Origin: Dipteris shenzhenensis
Lineage: Eukaryota; Polypodiophyta; Polypodiopsida; Gleicheniales
Strand: one strand, 5' to 3'
Assembly (NCBI GenBank): GCA_047967505.1
Contig: CM106539.1
DNA: 64,000 nucleotides
In this document: one piece after another, positions 34,296 through 45,900 of the stretch
Layout: each line of letters opens with the position of its first letter
Numbering within the stretch: position 1 is the first letter of the stretch
The notes under the pieces: generated by a model
What the model was told of the DNA's origin: nothing
The model's database searches: none
Seen by the model: only the letters and a program-made list of their open reading frames with translations
Program-made: the position numbers and the translations under genes

Positions 34296-37200
34296 CTACG
34301 GTTCAATCTCATCCTCAATGAGATCAACCCTTGCCAAACTATCTACTTCAAAATCCAAACTAGTGTTGAGATCTACAAATACATTCAACCCACTACTACT
34401 TGTGCTTCTCATGTGCTCATCAAAATCAGCATCACCAATGGTAGGCTCATCCTCACGAATAATGGCCTCAATATCTATATCTCCTATCTCATGATCATCC
34501 TCCTCTCCCGTATCATGTTCATCATCACCTCCATGGCCATGATCATCCTCCATACGCTCCATATTAGTAAATGTACTATACATCACTTTGGAACATGGCG
34601 TAATAGGATGCCACCATCTATTCTTATCCACCATTGGTTGATAGACAACCTAATTCAAACACGAATACAATCATGTTATTTTCCTTGCATCGAAGGTATC
34701 AAATATTTAAAAGTGAGTATATTTATATGTGTGTACAATACTTGTTCACATTGTTGCAGTAGTACTAGTGTGTCCTTACTTTGCCAAAACTTTGTGGAGT
34801 CAATAGTTACAAAGCCACTTGCATGGCGTTTGATTGTTCCATTTGGGCCTCTTTCCACCACGTCCTTAAACCACTTTACATCCAAAACATACACAAAGAA
34901 GCATCGAAAATCAAGCTTAATAATATCTTGGATTATGCCACAATAATCATCCATGGCTCCATTGGCTCCCTCAAAGCTATCAATGATGCCACAATCTTGT
35001 GTGTTTCTCTTATCATCAATCCGTTGTGTTCGAAAATGCTTGCCCTCACACCATATAGCATTGAACATAGTACACTACACCAAGACAAAATCAATTAAAT
35101 AAGCAATCTAAATTATTGAAAGCTCCTAACTTATGCATAACATTCTATATACCGACCTTGCTCATGCATCCCCTAGCAAACTCCCATTCTTCCATTGTGA
35201 TATACATCCCCTCGTCTCTCTCTACTCTGTTCATTTTGTCAAGTAGCCAATCCACATGAATATCCTTTGGAAGTGCCCTTGGATACTGAAGGTATGGCAC
35301 ACGAGATCCATGGTGTGTACGAAAGAGGGCCCTTTCTTCTTGTCTTCTTGCCTTTGCATCCTCGTATCTTGTCACCCATCTTTTCATCATGTCACTATTA
35401 AACATGCAATAGAGGTTGATATTATTAAGCAACTCCGTGTCTATTACTTTGATGTGTCCTTTCCCTTGAGGCACAATAGAGGTCATCCTTAGGTCTTCAT
35501 CATCTCCATAGTCGTGGGAGAGATCTATCCACATCAACAAGAAACTCAAAAATATATAGAAGTGACTCTTGTACCAACCAACCCTCGGCCATGCTACCTT
35601 CGGGTCTTGCATTTTGTCTCATGAAACCCTTTAAGGTCTTCATGAAGCACTCATAGAAGAACAACCATCATGCATGTACAGTACCGCATATAGCAATCTC
35701 ATCCACCAAATGCACTATGAGATGTAGTTGGCTTGTGAGAATAGAACGTGGAAATGTCTCTTCCACTAAACAAACCACGTCCACTGACATAACTCAAGCA
35801 TTCTCAAGCATGGTGGGATCTATTTCCTTTGAGCTCACATGCCTAGAAAGGAAAAAGTACACAATATTAGCAATATGAACACCTTGCATCTTGTAAAGTA
35901 CCCCACAAGCTCGCCCATCTTGTAAATACAATATTCACATTTTATATCCTGTAAAGTACCTCATAAGCTCACTCATCTTGTAAATATAATCCTTCACGTC
36001 CTTCGATGCACTGCGAGAAATGCTAGTAGGTAGTATGAATTGAACACACGAGGAATGGTTGATTAGTTGCTTCTAATTCACTCACAAATTTGGAAGGAAA
36101 AATATATTATGCACATAAAATACTTACTTGGAGTATCTTGTGCCAATCATGAGATTTCAAACCATATAATTGCTCTACATCTCTTTTCTTGCTCTTTTGT
36201 GAAGGCCCCCTTCAAACACCTCATGCAACCAGTGGGAGTACAAATGATAGTGATAGCGTGCTTCACCGCCACCATCTCTAGCTTGGATAACCTCCACAAT
36301 GCACGAGGTAAAAAAACACGCCCATTTGGTCTCTCTTGTGGCCAAGCTTCATGCATCCTCCCTGTGGTGCATAGATCCTCCCTTATGCCTGTGGAATCTC
36401 GTGTTCCATTCAAATGTTCCCAAATGGTAGATGCCACATTCTGAAGATATGCATGGGATCAAGCAAGTGATTGATCTTGAGGTGGGACCAATATGGTAAA
36501 CGATAAAAGATGAAGTATCTAAACAAAAGCTGGTGTTAGCAGGCAATCTTTATTCTCAGCCAATATAGCACACAATAGTTACAAACCCTTACCGGCTCAT
36601 GCCAAGTGATGGAGGAGTCGTGGAACTGTCCCAAATTCTCATCCAATCTCCCGTAGTGAGTGATTGTGGGGGGACTTCATTCCAAAGAGCAACATATCTA
36701 GGATGATCAGGTGGGAGAAATCGATGGTGATTCTCATAGATGACCTTATTAAATGCGTCTGCCCATGAGGCAACTAGCGAAGGACCATAACCAGGACATG
36801 CATGGTAACCCGACGTAGTGAGACCTAAAGAATAGACACAATTAAGAGTTGAAGGTGGGTTTAGGGTGCTACATCAGTTGCCTACTCATAATTAAAAGTG
36901 CAATGCTTACCTAAACACTCGCCATAGCCTGGGAACTCATGCATCATCCACATCAAGATTGCTTTGCAGTTGAAGTCTCGTGACGAGGGAGGCTTGCTCA
37001 CATCATGTACCTCGATACCTCTCCAAAGCATCTCTAGCTCGTCAATCAAAGGCTCCAAATAAACATCAGGATTTTTGCCTTCATGTTTCTTTGGAATTAA
37101 AAGGGATAACATAACATGTCCTTTCTTAATAGCCATAGAGGGTGGAAGATTATAATTCACCAATATCACTGACCATACACTATAAGAGGTGCTTTTGAGA

Positions 37201-38394
37201 CCAAATGGGTTCACACCGTCCATACCCAATCCAAGTCTCAAGCTCCTAGGTTCTTCCTTGAAGCTTGGCCATGTGTCTTCATTATGCTTCCACGTAGGAG
37301 TGTCTACGGGAGTTCTCCACTTGCCATCGGTTGATCGATGGGAGGAATGCCATGACATGAGCTCTAGAATGGATTTGCACTTGAACATATGTTGGATATG
37401 AGGAATTATGGGAAAATGTCACAGAACCTTATGAGGCACATCCAAAGTTTTGAGATCTGCTCTATATCTTGCCTCTCCACAAGTAGGACACTCTCTTGCA
37501 TCCTTATGTGGTCCACGAAATAGAATGCAATCGTTGATGCATGCATGGATGCACTTGTAATCTAATCCTCCAAGAGAGGTCACATGCTGCCTTGCCATAT
37601 CTCATGAGGTCGGTAATTTATTCTCCCTTGGAAGCATTTTACACAATAGCCTGCATGTGAAGACCATAAATAAGGAAAAGCATTCGAGTAATTGACCCAC
37701 TAGCTTAACTAACCATGTTTGCAAAATAGACTTTAAAGTTTACTTGAGTAATGCATTCAAACTTGCATTGCTCCATCCATAGATGGTCTGCAAGTTTATA
37801 ACTCAAGGGAGGCACGTAGAATAGAGAATGTGCACCCCTCAAATAGTGGAGTTAATGCTGCGGTAAAAAGATCGTCCTGCTCCATGCTATCATCCCTCCC
37901 TTTAGATTGATGGACATATAAATCCTGCACCATATCATCAAACACCTCCTCCTCCACAGCCTCATGAGGTAATGGTGGAGGGCTACTATCACCATCACTC
38001 CATGCATTCATAACGGTCCCTCCTAAAGATCCCACCTCATATCGCCGATGCTTCGCCTCCTCACGACGCGCATAGGGAAACATATGCGGATGTGGCACTG
38101 CATTCTGTATCAAATTAAAACAGGATCATAACTCAAACACATGAACACCCATAAGTATCTCAATCAACCTTAACTCTTCAACACTTACCATATTTACGGT
38201 CACATCCCATTCTCCATACTTTGAGACGTGATTGAGTGTAATTTTGCGTGCACAATACATGTTTCCTCAACATCAATCACACATACATTTGATTTTTTGC
38301 TCCAACCATATTTCGTGATGGTGGGTACGGAGGGATTCATCCTCACTGGAGCTACTTGTTGAAGATGAAGACATCCTACAAATAAACAACCCAA
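34296..38394 (-). pseudogene. tnp2-type CACTA transposase, multi-exon, decayed
   Basis: Read on minus. An N-terminal part (38,113-37,780) ends PLFEGCTFSILRASLEL. Then MLPRENKLPTS precedes a TGA (37,602) and MARQHVTSLGGLDYKC...HACINDCILFRGPHK and DARECPTCGEARYRADLKTL precede a TGA (37,419). Next are HFPIIPHIQHMFKCKSILEL and EEPRSLRLGLGMDGVNPFGL with TSYSVWSVILVNYNLPP (to 36,882), the hallmark of the tnp2 family. 36,440-36,100 matches the DUF4218 region (TGIREDL, LPRALW, YGLKSHDWHKILQV) with LPTSISRSASKDVKDYIYKM near 36,030. 35,612-35,145 is a less conserved linker. 35,068-34,676 matches DUF4216 (GKHFRTQRIDDKRNTQDCG, YCGIIQDIIKLDF, GFVTIDSTKFW). 34,634-34,296 is an acidic tail. Both TGA codons sit where Arg (CGA) is expected. 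Reading from other frames between blocks implies introns or indels. Confidence 0.88.
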
Positions 38395-38434
38395 AAAATT
38401 TGCTCTTGCATGAGTTGTAAATGTTAAAAACTCT

Positions 38435-39055
38435 ATGGCACATCTAAAAGCGTGTCTGTACTGTGGTGCACATCTATAGGCGTGTCTAAAACATATTGTA
38501 GATGTGTTGGTAGACGTGCTTTTAGACGTGTATATAGATGCGCTTTTAGATGCGCAAACTACGACCTAATTTTTGAACCTACTTTTAGCGCGCTTGCTTT
38601 TTTTCACATACTTTTAATGTCACGTGGCTTGCTTTGCTATTAACAAATATAGCTCCGAGCATCCACACTTATCTCCAAGCACCCACACTCATCTCCAAGC
38701 TTACACAATCAACCCCAAGCACACAAGAGAAGAGGGTGAACAAGGAAGAGAAGAAAGAGAAGCAGCTTTGAAGAAGGACAAGAAGCTTCCATACCTCTAT
38801 CCAAGGTAAGTCTCTTGACGGTTGATCTTCTTTGGAAGTTGCTCTCTTTGGATTGGTTTTTTGTCGTATGCAGGGAACGAATGTTTTTGGTACTAGTGTT
38901 GTTTTTTTGTGTCGAGTGCATGTTCTTTTCAAGTTCTTAAAAAAGTGAGTCTGTCAGAGTGCGTCTAACAGCGCATCTATAGACGCATCTGTCTTTAGAA
39001 ACGGACAGCCGTGCCTATAGATGCACTATTAGACATGGATATAGACACACTCCGA
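38435..39055. repeat. Right subterminal repeat arrays of the tnp2 element
   Basis: Two clusters (38,440-38,560 and 38,950-39,055) of motifs such as GCGTCTAACAGCGC, GCATCTATAGACGC and TAGATGCACTATTAGAC, matching the left array in type. Between them (38,640-38,820) are AGCACCCACACTCATCTCCA-like repeats and a plus-strand CCAAGGTAAGTC splice-donor look-alike. Confidence 0.75.
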
Positions 39056-39059
39056 CATT

Positions 39060-39445
39060 CTTAGATGTTCTTCGTTTTCCTTCCCTTCCCCTTCCCCTTC
39101 CCCTTCCCCTTCCACTTCCAGAAAAGGATTGCATATTGAATGATGGAAATAAGTGATTGCATGAATGAAGAAAGGTATTGCATGAATGATAAAAAGGGAT
39201 TGCATGATTGAAGAAAGGAATTGCACTCTCTATTTTCCTCTCTTTTTCCTTCTCTCTTTTATCCTCTCTTTCCTTCTCTTTTCGTCTCTCTTTTTCTCTC
39301 TTGTCTCCTCTCTTTCCTTCTCTTTTCATCTCTCTTTTTCTCTCTTATCTCCTCTCTTTCCTTCTCTTTTCGTCTCTTTTCTCATCTCTTTCCTTCTCTC
39401 TTTTTCTCTCTTTCCCTCCTCTCTTTTCTCCTCTCTTTCTTGATG
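39060..39445. repeat. (CCTTCC)n and CT-rich low-complexity tract
   Basis: CCTTCCCCTTCC repeats at about 39,080-39,112, then ATTGCATGA(A/T)TGA repeats (39,128-39,222), then CTCTCTTTTC runs to 39,440. Not coding. Confidence 0.85.
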
Positions 39446-39587
39446 GAGAGGAGGTCTTATTGGAGAGCAACAAAGAAAGGGAGAACACCAAAATTGTGGG
39501 TCTAACTCATCTAGATCAAGGTAAGCTCTTATTATGTATGTATGGTACAAAGGGGCATATACTAGGCCATTGGCCTTTACCCCAACA
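39446..39587 (-). repeat. Start of the 3' LTR of a minus-strand copia element (partial)
   Basis: On minus, TGTTGGGGTAAAGGCC begins at 39,587 directly after a purine-rich AAGTGAGAGG, just downstream of the RNase H stop. The other LTR is absent, so the far end cannot be set. Confidence 0.6.
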
Positions 39588-41460
39588 ACCTCTCACTTAA
39601 AGGCCAATGCGCCTTTAAGGGAGAAGATGGGCATCCTAATGTCATCCGACACCCATCAATACTCTGCAATGTGCAAACTGCTCTGAGGAAAGACTCTTTG
39701 TAAGAAGATCTGGAAGGTTCTCATCTATGTGAACCTTGACAAGCTGGATGCACTTGTCCTCAATCACCTCTCTGATGAAGTGATACTTCACATCAATATG
39801 CTTTGTCTTTGTATGGAAGACAGGATTCCGTGCCAACTGGATGGCACTCTGACTATCACAGTGCAAAACTGGAACCTCTCCTGCAATGCTCAAGTCTCCC
39901 ACTGGACGAGTAAGCCATATAGCTTCCTAGCATGCCTCAGTGGCTGCAACATACCTTGCCTCAGTGGTAGACAAAGTCGTACATGACTACAAATGAGAGA
40001 TCCATGAAACTGCACCTCCAGTGAATGAGAAAACATATCCTGTAGTAGACCTCTTGGTGTCTACATTCCCTACAAAATTAGCATTTGCATATCCAACAAT
40101 AGATGTGTCCTTTCTCCCAAAGAAAATGCACATGTTCTTTGTACCATTCAAGGATCTCATGATACCTTTCACTGCCTCCCAATGCTTCTTGCCAAGATTT
40201 GCCATATACTTGCTAACAGCTCCCACTGCAAAAGCAATATCTGGATGTGTAGCAACCATGGCATACATCAAGCTTCTTACTGTGGATGCATAAGGTATCT
40301 TTGCCATTTTAGCCTACTCCTCATCTGTTGTCTGCTTGGTTGAGTTTCACATATGGAGGCAACGGAGTACTTATGGACTTCCCCCTCTCCATATTGAACC
40401 GCTCAAGTACCTTGCTAACGTACTCTTTCTGTGACAAATGAAGGAGTTTCTTATTCCTATCCTGAACAATCCTCATGCCAAGTATGTGACTGGCATTACC
40501 CAAATCCTTCATGTCAAAGGTCTCATGCAACCTTTTCTTCAAGGCATCCACATCCAAAATAGATTTCCCAGCAATAAGCATGTCATCAACATATAAAATC
40601 AAAATAAGAAGGCTGCCATCTAATGCCTTCTTTGTGTAGAGGCAATGATCTGTCTCACTCCGTGTGTACCCTTGGGATCACATAAATGCATCAAACTTAT
40701 GGTACCACTCCCTAGGAGCCTGCTTCAGCCCATAAAGACTTTTCTGAAGTTTGCATACCATCCGTTCTTTGCCTTGCACAAGAAATTCCTCTGGCTGCTG
40801 CATATAGATGCTCTCATGAAGATCTCCATGTAGAAAAGCTATTTTTACATCCATTTGGATAAGCTCCATGTCCTCTGGCAACCAATGCAAGCACTATACA
40901 AAGGGTAGTCATCTTTACCACTAGGGAAAAGATCTCATCAAAGTCAATACCCTTCTCCTACTTAAAACCCTTGGCTACCAACCTTGCCTTATACTTAGGC
41001 AATGCATCTGCTGGAGACATCTTCAGCTTGTAAACCCATTTGCATGGCAATGCATGCTTTCCTTTGGGCAAATAAACCAAATTCCAAGTAGCATTCTTCA
41101 TCAAAGAATCCATCTCTAACTACATAGCCTTCTCCCACTTATGCTTGTCATTCCTAGACATAGCATCCTCAAAGCATGAAGGCTCACCAAAATCTGTCAA
41201 CATGACATAATCTAGAGATGGAGCATATCTTTGAGGAGGTCGTGAGACTCTAGTGGAACATCTCAACACTTGCTCACCATGAGCATCTTACTGTCCCAAC
41301 TGATTTTCCTGCATAACCTGAGGTTGTCCACCTAAAGGTGGCTCTCCCACCTCACGATCTATGGGTTGTCCATGCCCTGCATCATGTGGAATAGGTTGTG
41401 CATGCCTCTCATATGGTGGTTGTCCATCCTCTTGAAACACCACTTTGCGTATCTCAACAG
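39588..41460 (-). mobile_element. Second copia element, 3' half only
   Basis: Minus-strand copia RT and RNase H, truncated upstream at 41,460, where AT/GA-rich repeats take over. It is a different subfamily from the plus-strand element at 9,973: little nucleotide similarity and different linker residues. Confidence 0.9.
39642..41460 (-). pseudogene. copia RT and RNase H, broken
   Basis: On minus: a pre-RT linker (41,460-41,250), KWEKAM, TAG (41,120), LEMDSLMKNATWNLVYLPKG, CKWVYKLKM, YKARLVAKGFK, TAG (40,958), EKGIDFDEIF. Then, after a frameshift near 40,890, LIQMDVKIAFLHGDL and [16 protein letters not shown], then LYVDDMLIAG (YVDD at 40,582-40,593). RNase H follows with YANANFVG (for the usual YxDADxxG), RSTTGYVFSFTGGAVSWISH, TAG (39,987), SCTTLSTTEARYVAATEAC, TAG (39,927), EAIWL and TKHIDVKYHFIREV, ending near 39,642. 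All four TAG codons fall at expected Gln. Confidence 0.92.
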
Positions 41461-41886
41461 CTGTATATATATATAATTTAAGAGAGAGAGAGAGAGGATA
41501 TAAAATATTAAATATATTGTATAACAGAATATTATATAAAATATAGATATAATTGTATAGAGAGAGAGAGAGAGAGAAAATAATATATTACATATTATTT
41601 AATATATTGTATATAATATTATATTATATATTTTATAATTTATAATTTATAATATAACATATTATATAAAATCTAAAATATACTATTTACATTATATATA
41701 AATAAAATATTATATATTATGTATTTTATATAATATAAATATTTATTTATTTATTTATTTAAATGTAATGTGTGTGTGTATAGAGAGAGAGAGTATAAAA
41801 TATGAATTATATTGTATAATAGTATATTATATAAAATACAAATATAATAGTATATATATATATATATAAAGAGAGAGATATAGCAA

Positions 41887-41933
<47 letters not shown>

Positions 41934-42075
41934 AATGTATATTAGATATTATTTAATAGATTTTATATGATATTATATTATATATATAATATGTATTAAA
42001 TATATAAATCTAATGTGTGTGTGTATGTGTATAATGCACACACACAAATATATATATATAGAGAGAGAGAGAGAA
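41461..42075. repeat. AT-rich region with (GA)n, (GT)n and (TA)n microsatellites
   Basis: (AG)n runs at 41,483-41,496, 41,559-41,577, 41,782-41,792, 41,889-41,929 and 42,061-42,074, set in TATAATATTA-type sequence. No gene. Confidence 0.9.
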
Positions 42076-42109
42076 TATAATGTATTTTATATATAACCAA
42101 GTGGTGCCA

Positions 42110-42262
42110 ACCTTGAGTGATGTTCAACACCAGGAATTGCCAAAGAAGTATCCAATCAGACAGATGTCAACCGAAAGGATTGGAGATAATAGGTTTGTAC
42201 TACATGGAAGAGCATCTGCGAGTAGGGAAATGAGAATCTTGCCCTTCTTTCGGAAAAAGTAA
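42110..42262 (+). CDS. Short unrecognised frame, possible last exon
   Basis: An open stretch encodes about 50 residues (LSDVQHQELPKKYPIRQMST, RFVLHGRASASREMRILPFF, ending RKK). Its codon mix looks more like coding DNA than its surroundings, but no start, acceptor or homology is certain. It could be the end of a gene whose upstream part was lost to the AT-rich tract, or chance. Confidence 0.2.
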   Translation, partial: TLSDVQHQELPKKYPIRQMSTERIGDNRFVLHGRASASREMRILPFFRKK

Positions 42263-43550
42263 AATTGTCAACTAAACCATACCCACACCCTATGAAAAGA
42301 GATTACAGTTGACAAAGTCATTGTTTATTTTAAATTTTTCCCAAATGCCTTGCAGCATGATCTGCAAACACAAATTACAAATAAAACTCATCGTGCCCCA
42401 ATTCCATGTGAATGGAGAATTGACACATCACCTTATGCAAGATTTACGTAGCTGAAAAATTCAAGGGATTTCCATACCCAATACATGATGGGTTGTGGTA
42501 GATTATAAATTTTTCCCTTGACATTTTTTGAATTGTGTAGTGGATTTGCAATATGTTGTGCACACTCATCTTGAAAGAATGTGGCAACAACTTGGGATAC
42601 CATTCTCAAGTTAGTAAGGTTGCTTTTGAGATCCCATGTTGAGATCCAACTGAGCGGGTCTCTAACCCGTCGACGGGTCTCGTTACTCGTATGACTAATA
42701 GATAACGTGAACCCGTAGAGGCAAGGTGCGATCACTTGGAATTTTGGGTCGAAGAGTTTGCCATATCTTTATAACATGATCACAATTCATTTTCAGAGAA
42801 TACACCGACACAACGTATGTATATCAGGCTTCGGCTGAATAGCTATTCTAGTCTGAAACATGAATGCACAATTTCCGTACGAGCTTCGAACCGCATATTG
42901 ATTTAAGTTTTTTTTGACTTGAAAGTATATTGATTTAAGTTACGGCGCAAAAAACTTACAACACCTGACAGGTAGAGAAAGCACTATAGATCGTGGAAGG
43001 GTGTCAATGATCGGACTACGGTTAACATTGTCTGATCACAAACGCAGTCCTTAAAGGTCAAATCAAAAGACACGGTCTCGATCGTATTCCGTGTACATCG
43101 AGTAAACACAGCGTTCCAGTACAAATCAGGTTGGCCAAAACTTTTACGAGAAATAGCTAGAGCTTTGACGTAACAAGACTCTTGATCTTCACATTATAAT
43201 TGATATGCACTCTACAGATTCTCTCCAGTTGTGGTTGTTATGAGTAAACTGATCATAGTGACACTGAGATGACAATGCCCCCTAGAGAAATGCCATCGAA
43301 ACGCTAAGTCATTATGTACTAAACAAAGCTACTTCCAATACATTCTTCAAAGCCAGCAGTTCTATCGAAACTTAACATAAGAAATGCCACACATTATAAA
43401 GTCATATAGACAAAGATATATCCAACGGAGTTGGGTACGCATGGAAGGGAGATCCTTCAAGCATTATTAAATGTTCAGGATGTCGAAGTAGCACTGTAGG
43501 AAACCAGAGAGCCAAGAGCTGAGAGCCCTCGATAGCTTGAGGTCGATCAA
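42263..43550. other. Unique-looking 3' flank of the glycine-rich protein gene
   Basis: Balanced base composition and no recognised repeat or long frame. A short stretch at 42,650-42,710 (GAGCGGGTCTCTAACCCGTC) has an inverted relative at 49,700-49,740. Confidence 0.45.
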
Positions 43551-44255
43551 TCTGCAAAGGAGAGGGGAAAGCAACGTGAGATTGGAGCTGTGAAGATGAG
43601 AGTGAAGATGATCAAGCAGCAAGACGAAAAGAAGGATTCAATACTCACGTTGACAAGATGCCACGCAGTTCAAGCTGCAGTCGTATTTGCAAGCGCTCGC
43701 CATGAAACCTCCACCTCCACCTCCTCCTCCTCCTCCTCCTCCTCCACCACCACCTCCTCCACCTCCTCCTCCACCTCCACCACCACCACCACCACCACCT
43801 CCTGGTCCATATCCCCCCCTCCGATACCCCCCATTCCCATTCCCAAACCCACCTCCATACCCACGTCCCCTACCTCCATACCCATAATCTCCCCCCCTTC
43901 TTCCCCCGTAGTTCCCTCCGTAGTCCCCCCCGTAGTTCCTCCCCCCATAGTCCCCTCCTCCAAAGAACCCTTCCACGCACGCCGATGCACACGACAGGCG
44001 CTTGTTTGCACAAGCCCCCGCGGCTTTGCACACCGCATATTCGGTCGCAACAGTGGAGGCTTCGGCCTCGTGCTCCTGGTACAAATCGTAGGTCTCAAAC
44101 TTCTGCGTGGACGCTGACCCCTTACTAGCAGATCCATGGGACTCGCCATGGGAGAAAGAAACGGTGAAGACGACTAGTACTATTAAAAGGAGAATCGCTG
44201 GTCTGGTTAGACCGCCCATATTGTTGAGTTTTCTCAAGATGAGAGCGCAAGAGAG
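43551..44255 (-). CDS. Secreted glycine-rich protein with a Cys-rich frame
   Basis: Start chosen at ATG 44,219; the upstream in-frame codon sometimes taken as a start is TTG. The first about 25 residues (MGGLTRPAILLLIVLVVFTV, SFSHGE) form a signal peptide. Next come a charged region, CKAAGACANKRLSCASAC, a Gly/Tyr/Arg-rich domain (GGDYGG, NYGG) ending in about 30 consecutive Gly, then CKYDCSLNCVASC. This gives eight Cys, four on either side of the Gly block. The frame stops at 43,638. However, GTGAGTATTG at 43,648 and CTTTGCAG at 43,552-43,559 make a strong 97-base intron; splicing would end the protein as SCQH with the stop in exon 2, replacing SCQREY. Likely a cell-wall or apoplastic structural or defence protein; its exact role is unknown. 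This is the one clearly intact ordinary gene here. Confidence 0.85.
43552..43648 (-). other. Probable intron of the glycine-rich protein gene
   Basis: On minus: donor CAAC|GTGAGTATTG, acceptor CCCTCTCCTTTGCAG|ATTGATC with a good pyrimidine tract. It lies at the very end of the coding region, so both spliced and unspliced forms encode nearly the same protein. Confidence 0.6.
43716..43806 (-). repeat. (GGN)n trinucleotide run encoding the poly-Gly block
   Basis: About 30 GGN codons, mostly GGA/GGT, uninterrupted. On the plus strand it reads as poly-Pro or poly-Ser, which creates three false frames. Such a run is prone to length change. Confidence 0.9.
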
Positions 44256-44280
44256 TTGTGAAACTTAAAGCTGCAGCTAG

Positions 44281-44289
44281 ATTTATATA
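44281..44289 (-). promoter_or_regulatory. TATA box of the glycine-rich protein gene
   Basis: TATATAAAT on minus, about 62 bases upstream of ATG 44,219. This predicts a transcription start near 44,255 and a short 5' leader. Spacing is ideal for a plant class II promoter. Confidence 0.7.
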
Positions 44290-45295
44290 GTGCATGGGAC
44301 ACGGAAGAGTCGAGAGTCGAGAGTCGTCACTGGAACGTGGAAAGTGGAAAGCTGGCAGTCTCAGCCTGGCACCGTCCTCGGAGAGTAGGAAATTGGAATT
44401 GTGGGTAGTTGATCCATGTCGGCAATGCATTGAAAGGAGTAGTTGCATCTGGACTCTTGTATTTGAAGAGTCTGACGTAGCGTCAACGCTGCTTACCCCT
44501 GTGAGCCGATTGATAGCCTGTAAGCGTAAAGAAATGTGGGTGGAAAAGAACGTTCTGACTTGTATCACGTGAAGGAAAGTTTAGAATTTATTAGAAATGA
44601 TCCGTCAAGAACGTTAATTCATTGCAGCTGAGCCCAGATCTAGATCAATGCTTAATGTTTTCAAACCGCGTGCGGCGTAACGTGAATCCACCTACAGCAC
44701 CGGTAATGCAATGAATTGCTGTGGAGGAGCGTCGAGCAGGTCGCTGTACTTGAATGTTTGTAAGACCCAAACATGACTTTGGGTGAGGATCTAGATTCTA
44801 CAACAATGCGTGTGATTCCTGAATCAGTTCTCATTGCACGTAAAATCAAGCAGTGGAACGAAAGCAAGCTTTGTAACGTCGTGCCTTTGGAGGCTGTGTT
44901 CCCTTCACGTATCTCATTTTGGGTAGCCCATACCCTTGGCACCTCCTCGGAGCTTAGGATATCCTTTGTTATTGCTTAGGATATCCTTTGTTATTGCTAG
45001 CTGATTGTGAGTAATATCTTGCATGCCACATGGTGCCAACAACTGGGGGTGATGCAACATAGTGAATGGTGAATAGATTATTATTGACTCTCCTTTCTTC
45101 TAAATATTAGGGGAGAATTGGGGTCTCAAAAGGGCCTCATAAGGAATGGATTAGGAAATGCTTAGTGGGCTAATGCAAGGGGCTTGGAGGGTCCCAAAGA
45201 GGCCTAACCAGCCCAACCTAGGTAGGTTAAGCCTACATTTGAGCCCACCTCTCCCCCCATCAATGAGGGGAGGGGGCTACCTTTTGAAATTTGAA
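44290..45295. other. Upstream region of the glycine-rich protein gene and spacer
   Basis: The first about 600 bases are balanced in composition and would be the promoter region. A 23-base unit (TTAGGATATCCTTTGTTATT) is tandemly doubled at 44,954 and 44,977. No other gene seen. Confidence 0.45.
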
Positions 45296-45900
45296 TTTCA
45301 AATTTCGAATCTCCCTACCTCCCTCCCTCTCTCTCCGTCCCTCCCTCCCTCTCTCTCCGTCCCTCCCTCCCTCCCTCCTCCTTCCTCTCCCTCTCCCTCC
45401 CTCCCCCTCCCTCCTCTTTCCTCCTCTGTCTTGCTCCTCCTCCTCCCTCCTCCCTCTCCCCTCCTCCTCCTGCTTCTGGCTCCTCCTCCCTCCTTCCTCT
45501 CCCCTCCTTCTCCAGCCGCCCAGGCTCCCTCTCCTTTGTTCCTCCCTCCTGCAGAATCTCTCCCCTCCTCCTCCCTTCTGTAGCATCTCTCCCCTCCTCC
45601 CGCTTGCTCCTCCTCCTCCCTCTCCCCTCCTCCTCCTCCTTCTGGCTCCTCCCTCCTTCCTCTTCTCTCCTTCTCTAACTGCCCAGGCTCCCTCTCCTCT
45701 GCTCCTCCCTCCTGCAGAATCTCTCCCCTCCTCCTCCCTCCTGTGGCATCTCTCCCCTCCTCCTCCCTTCTGGAGTAGCTCCTTCCCTCCCTTCTACACC
45801 TATCGCTCTACTCTCCTCTTCCTCTTTTCCTCATCTGCTTCTCCTCCTCCCTCTTCCTTGCTACTCTCTCCCTCTCACTGCTCCATCTTTGCCAGCTCTT
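45296..45900. repeat. CT-rich minisatellite tract
   Basis: CTCCCTCCCTC, then larger repeated phrases such as TCCTCCTCCCTTCTG and GCAGAATCTCTCCCCTCC at 45,550, 45,714 and nearby. The 211-residue Leu/Pro/Ser frame across it is compositional. Confidence 0.85.

Larger units (their letters stand above)
33905..39055 (-). mobile_element. CACTA (En/Spm) element carrying a tnp2 gene
   Basis: A tnp2 transposase pseudogene (34.3-38.4 kb, minus) lies between arrays of short subterminal motifs. The left array (33,908-34,060) repeats GCATCTAATAG and GCGTCTATTAGC; the right arrays (38,435-38,560 and 38,950-39,055) repeat GCGTCTATAGACGC and GTGCATCTATAG. Such arrays bind the accessory protein in CACTA elements. 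I could not fix the terminal CACTA bases or the target duplication, so the coordinates are approximate. Confidence 0.7.

Noticed and set aside
38624-38932. Plus and minus short frames near the splice-donor look-alike CCAAGGTAAGTC
   Set aside because: Could be a leader exon of an element transcript, but no acceptor or downstream coding exon could be tied to it.
43590-44117. Plus-strand Ser/Thr/Pro frames (175 and 66 codons) and a 159-codon minus frame
   Set aside because: Antisense or shifted shadows of the glycine-rich protein gene's GGN run.
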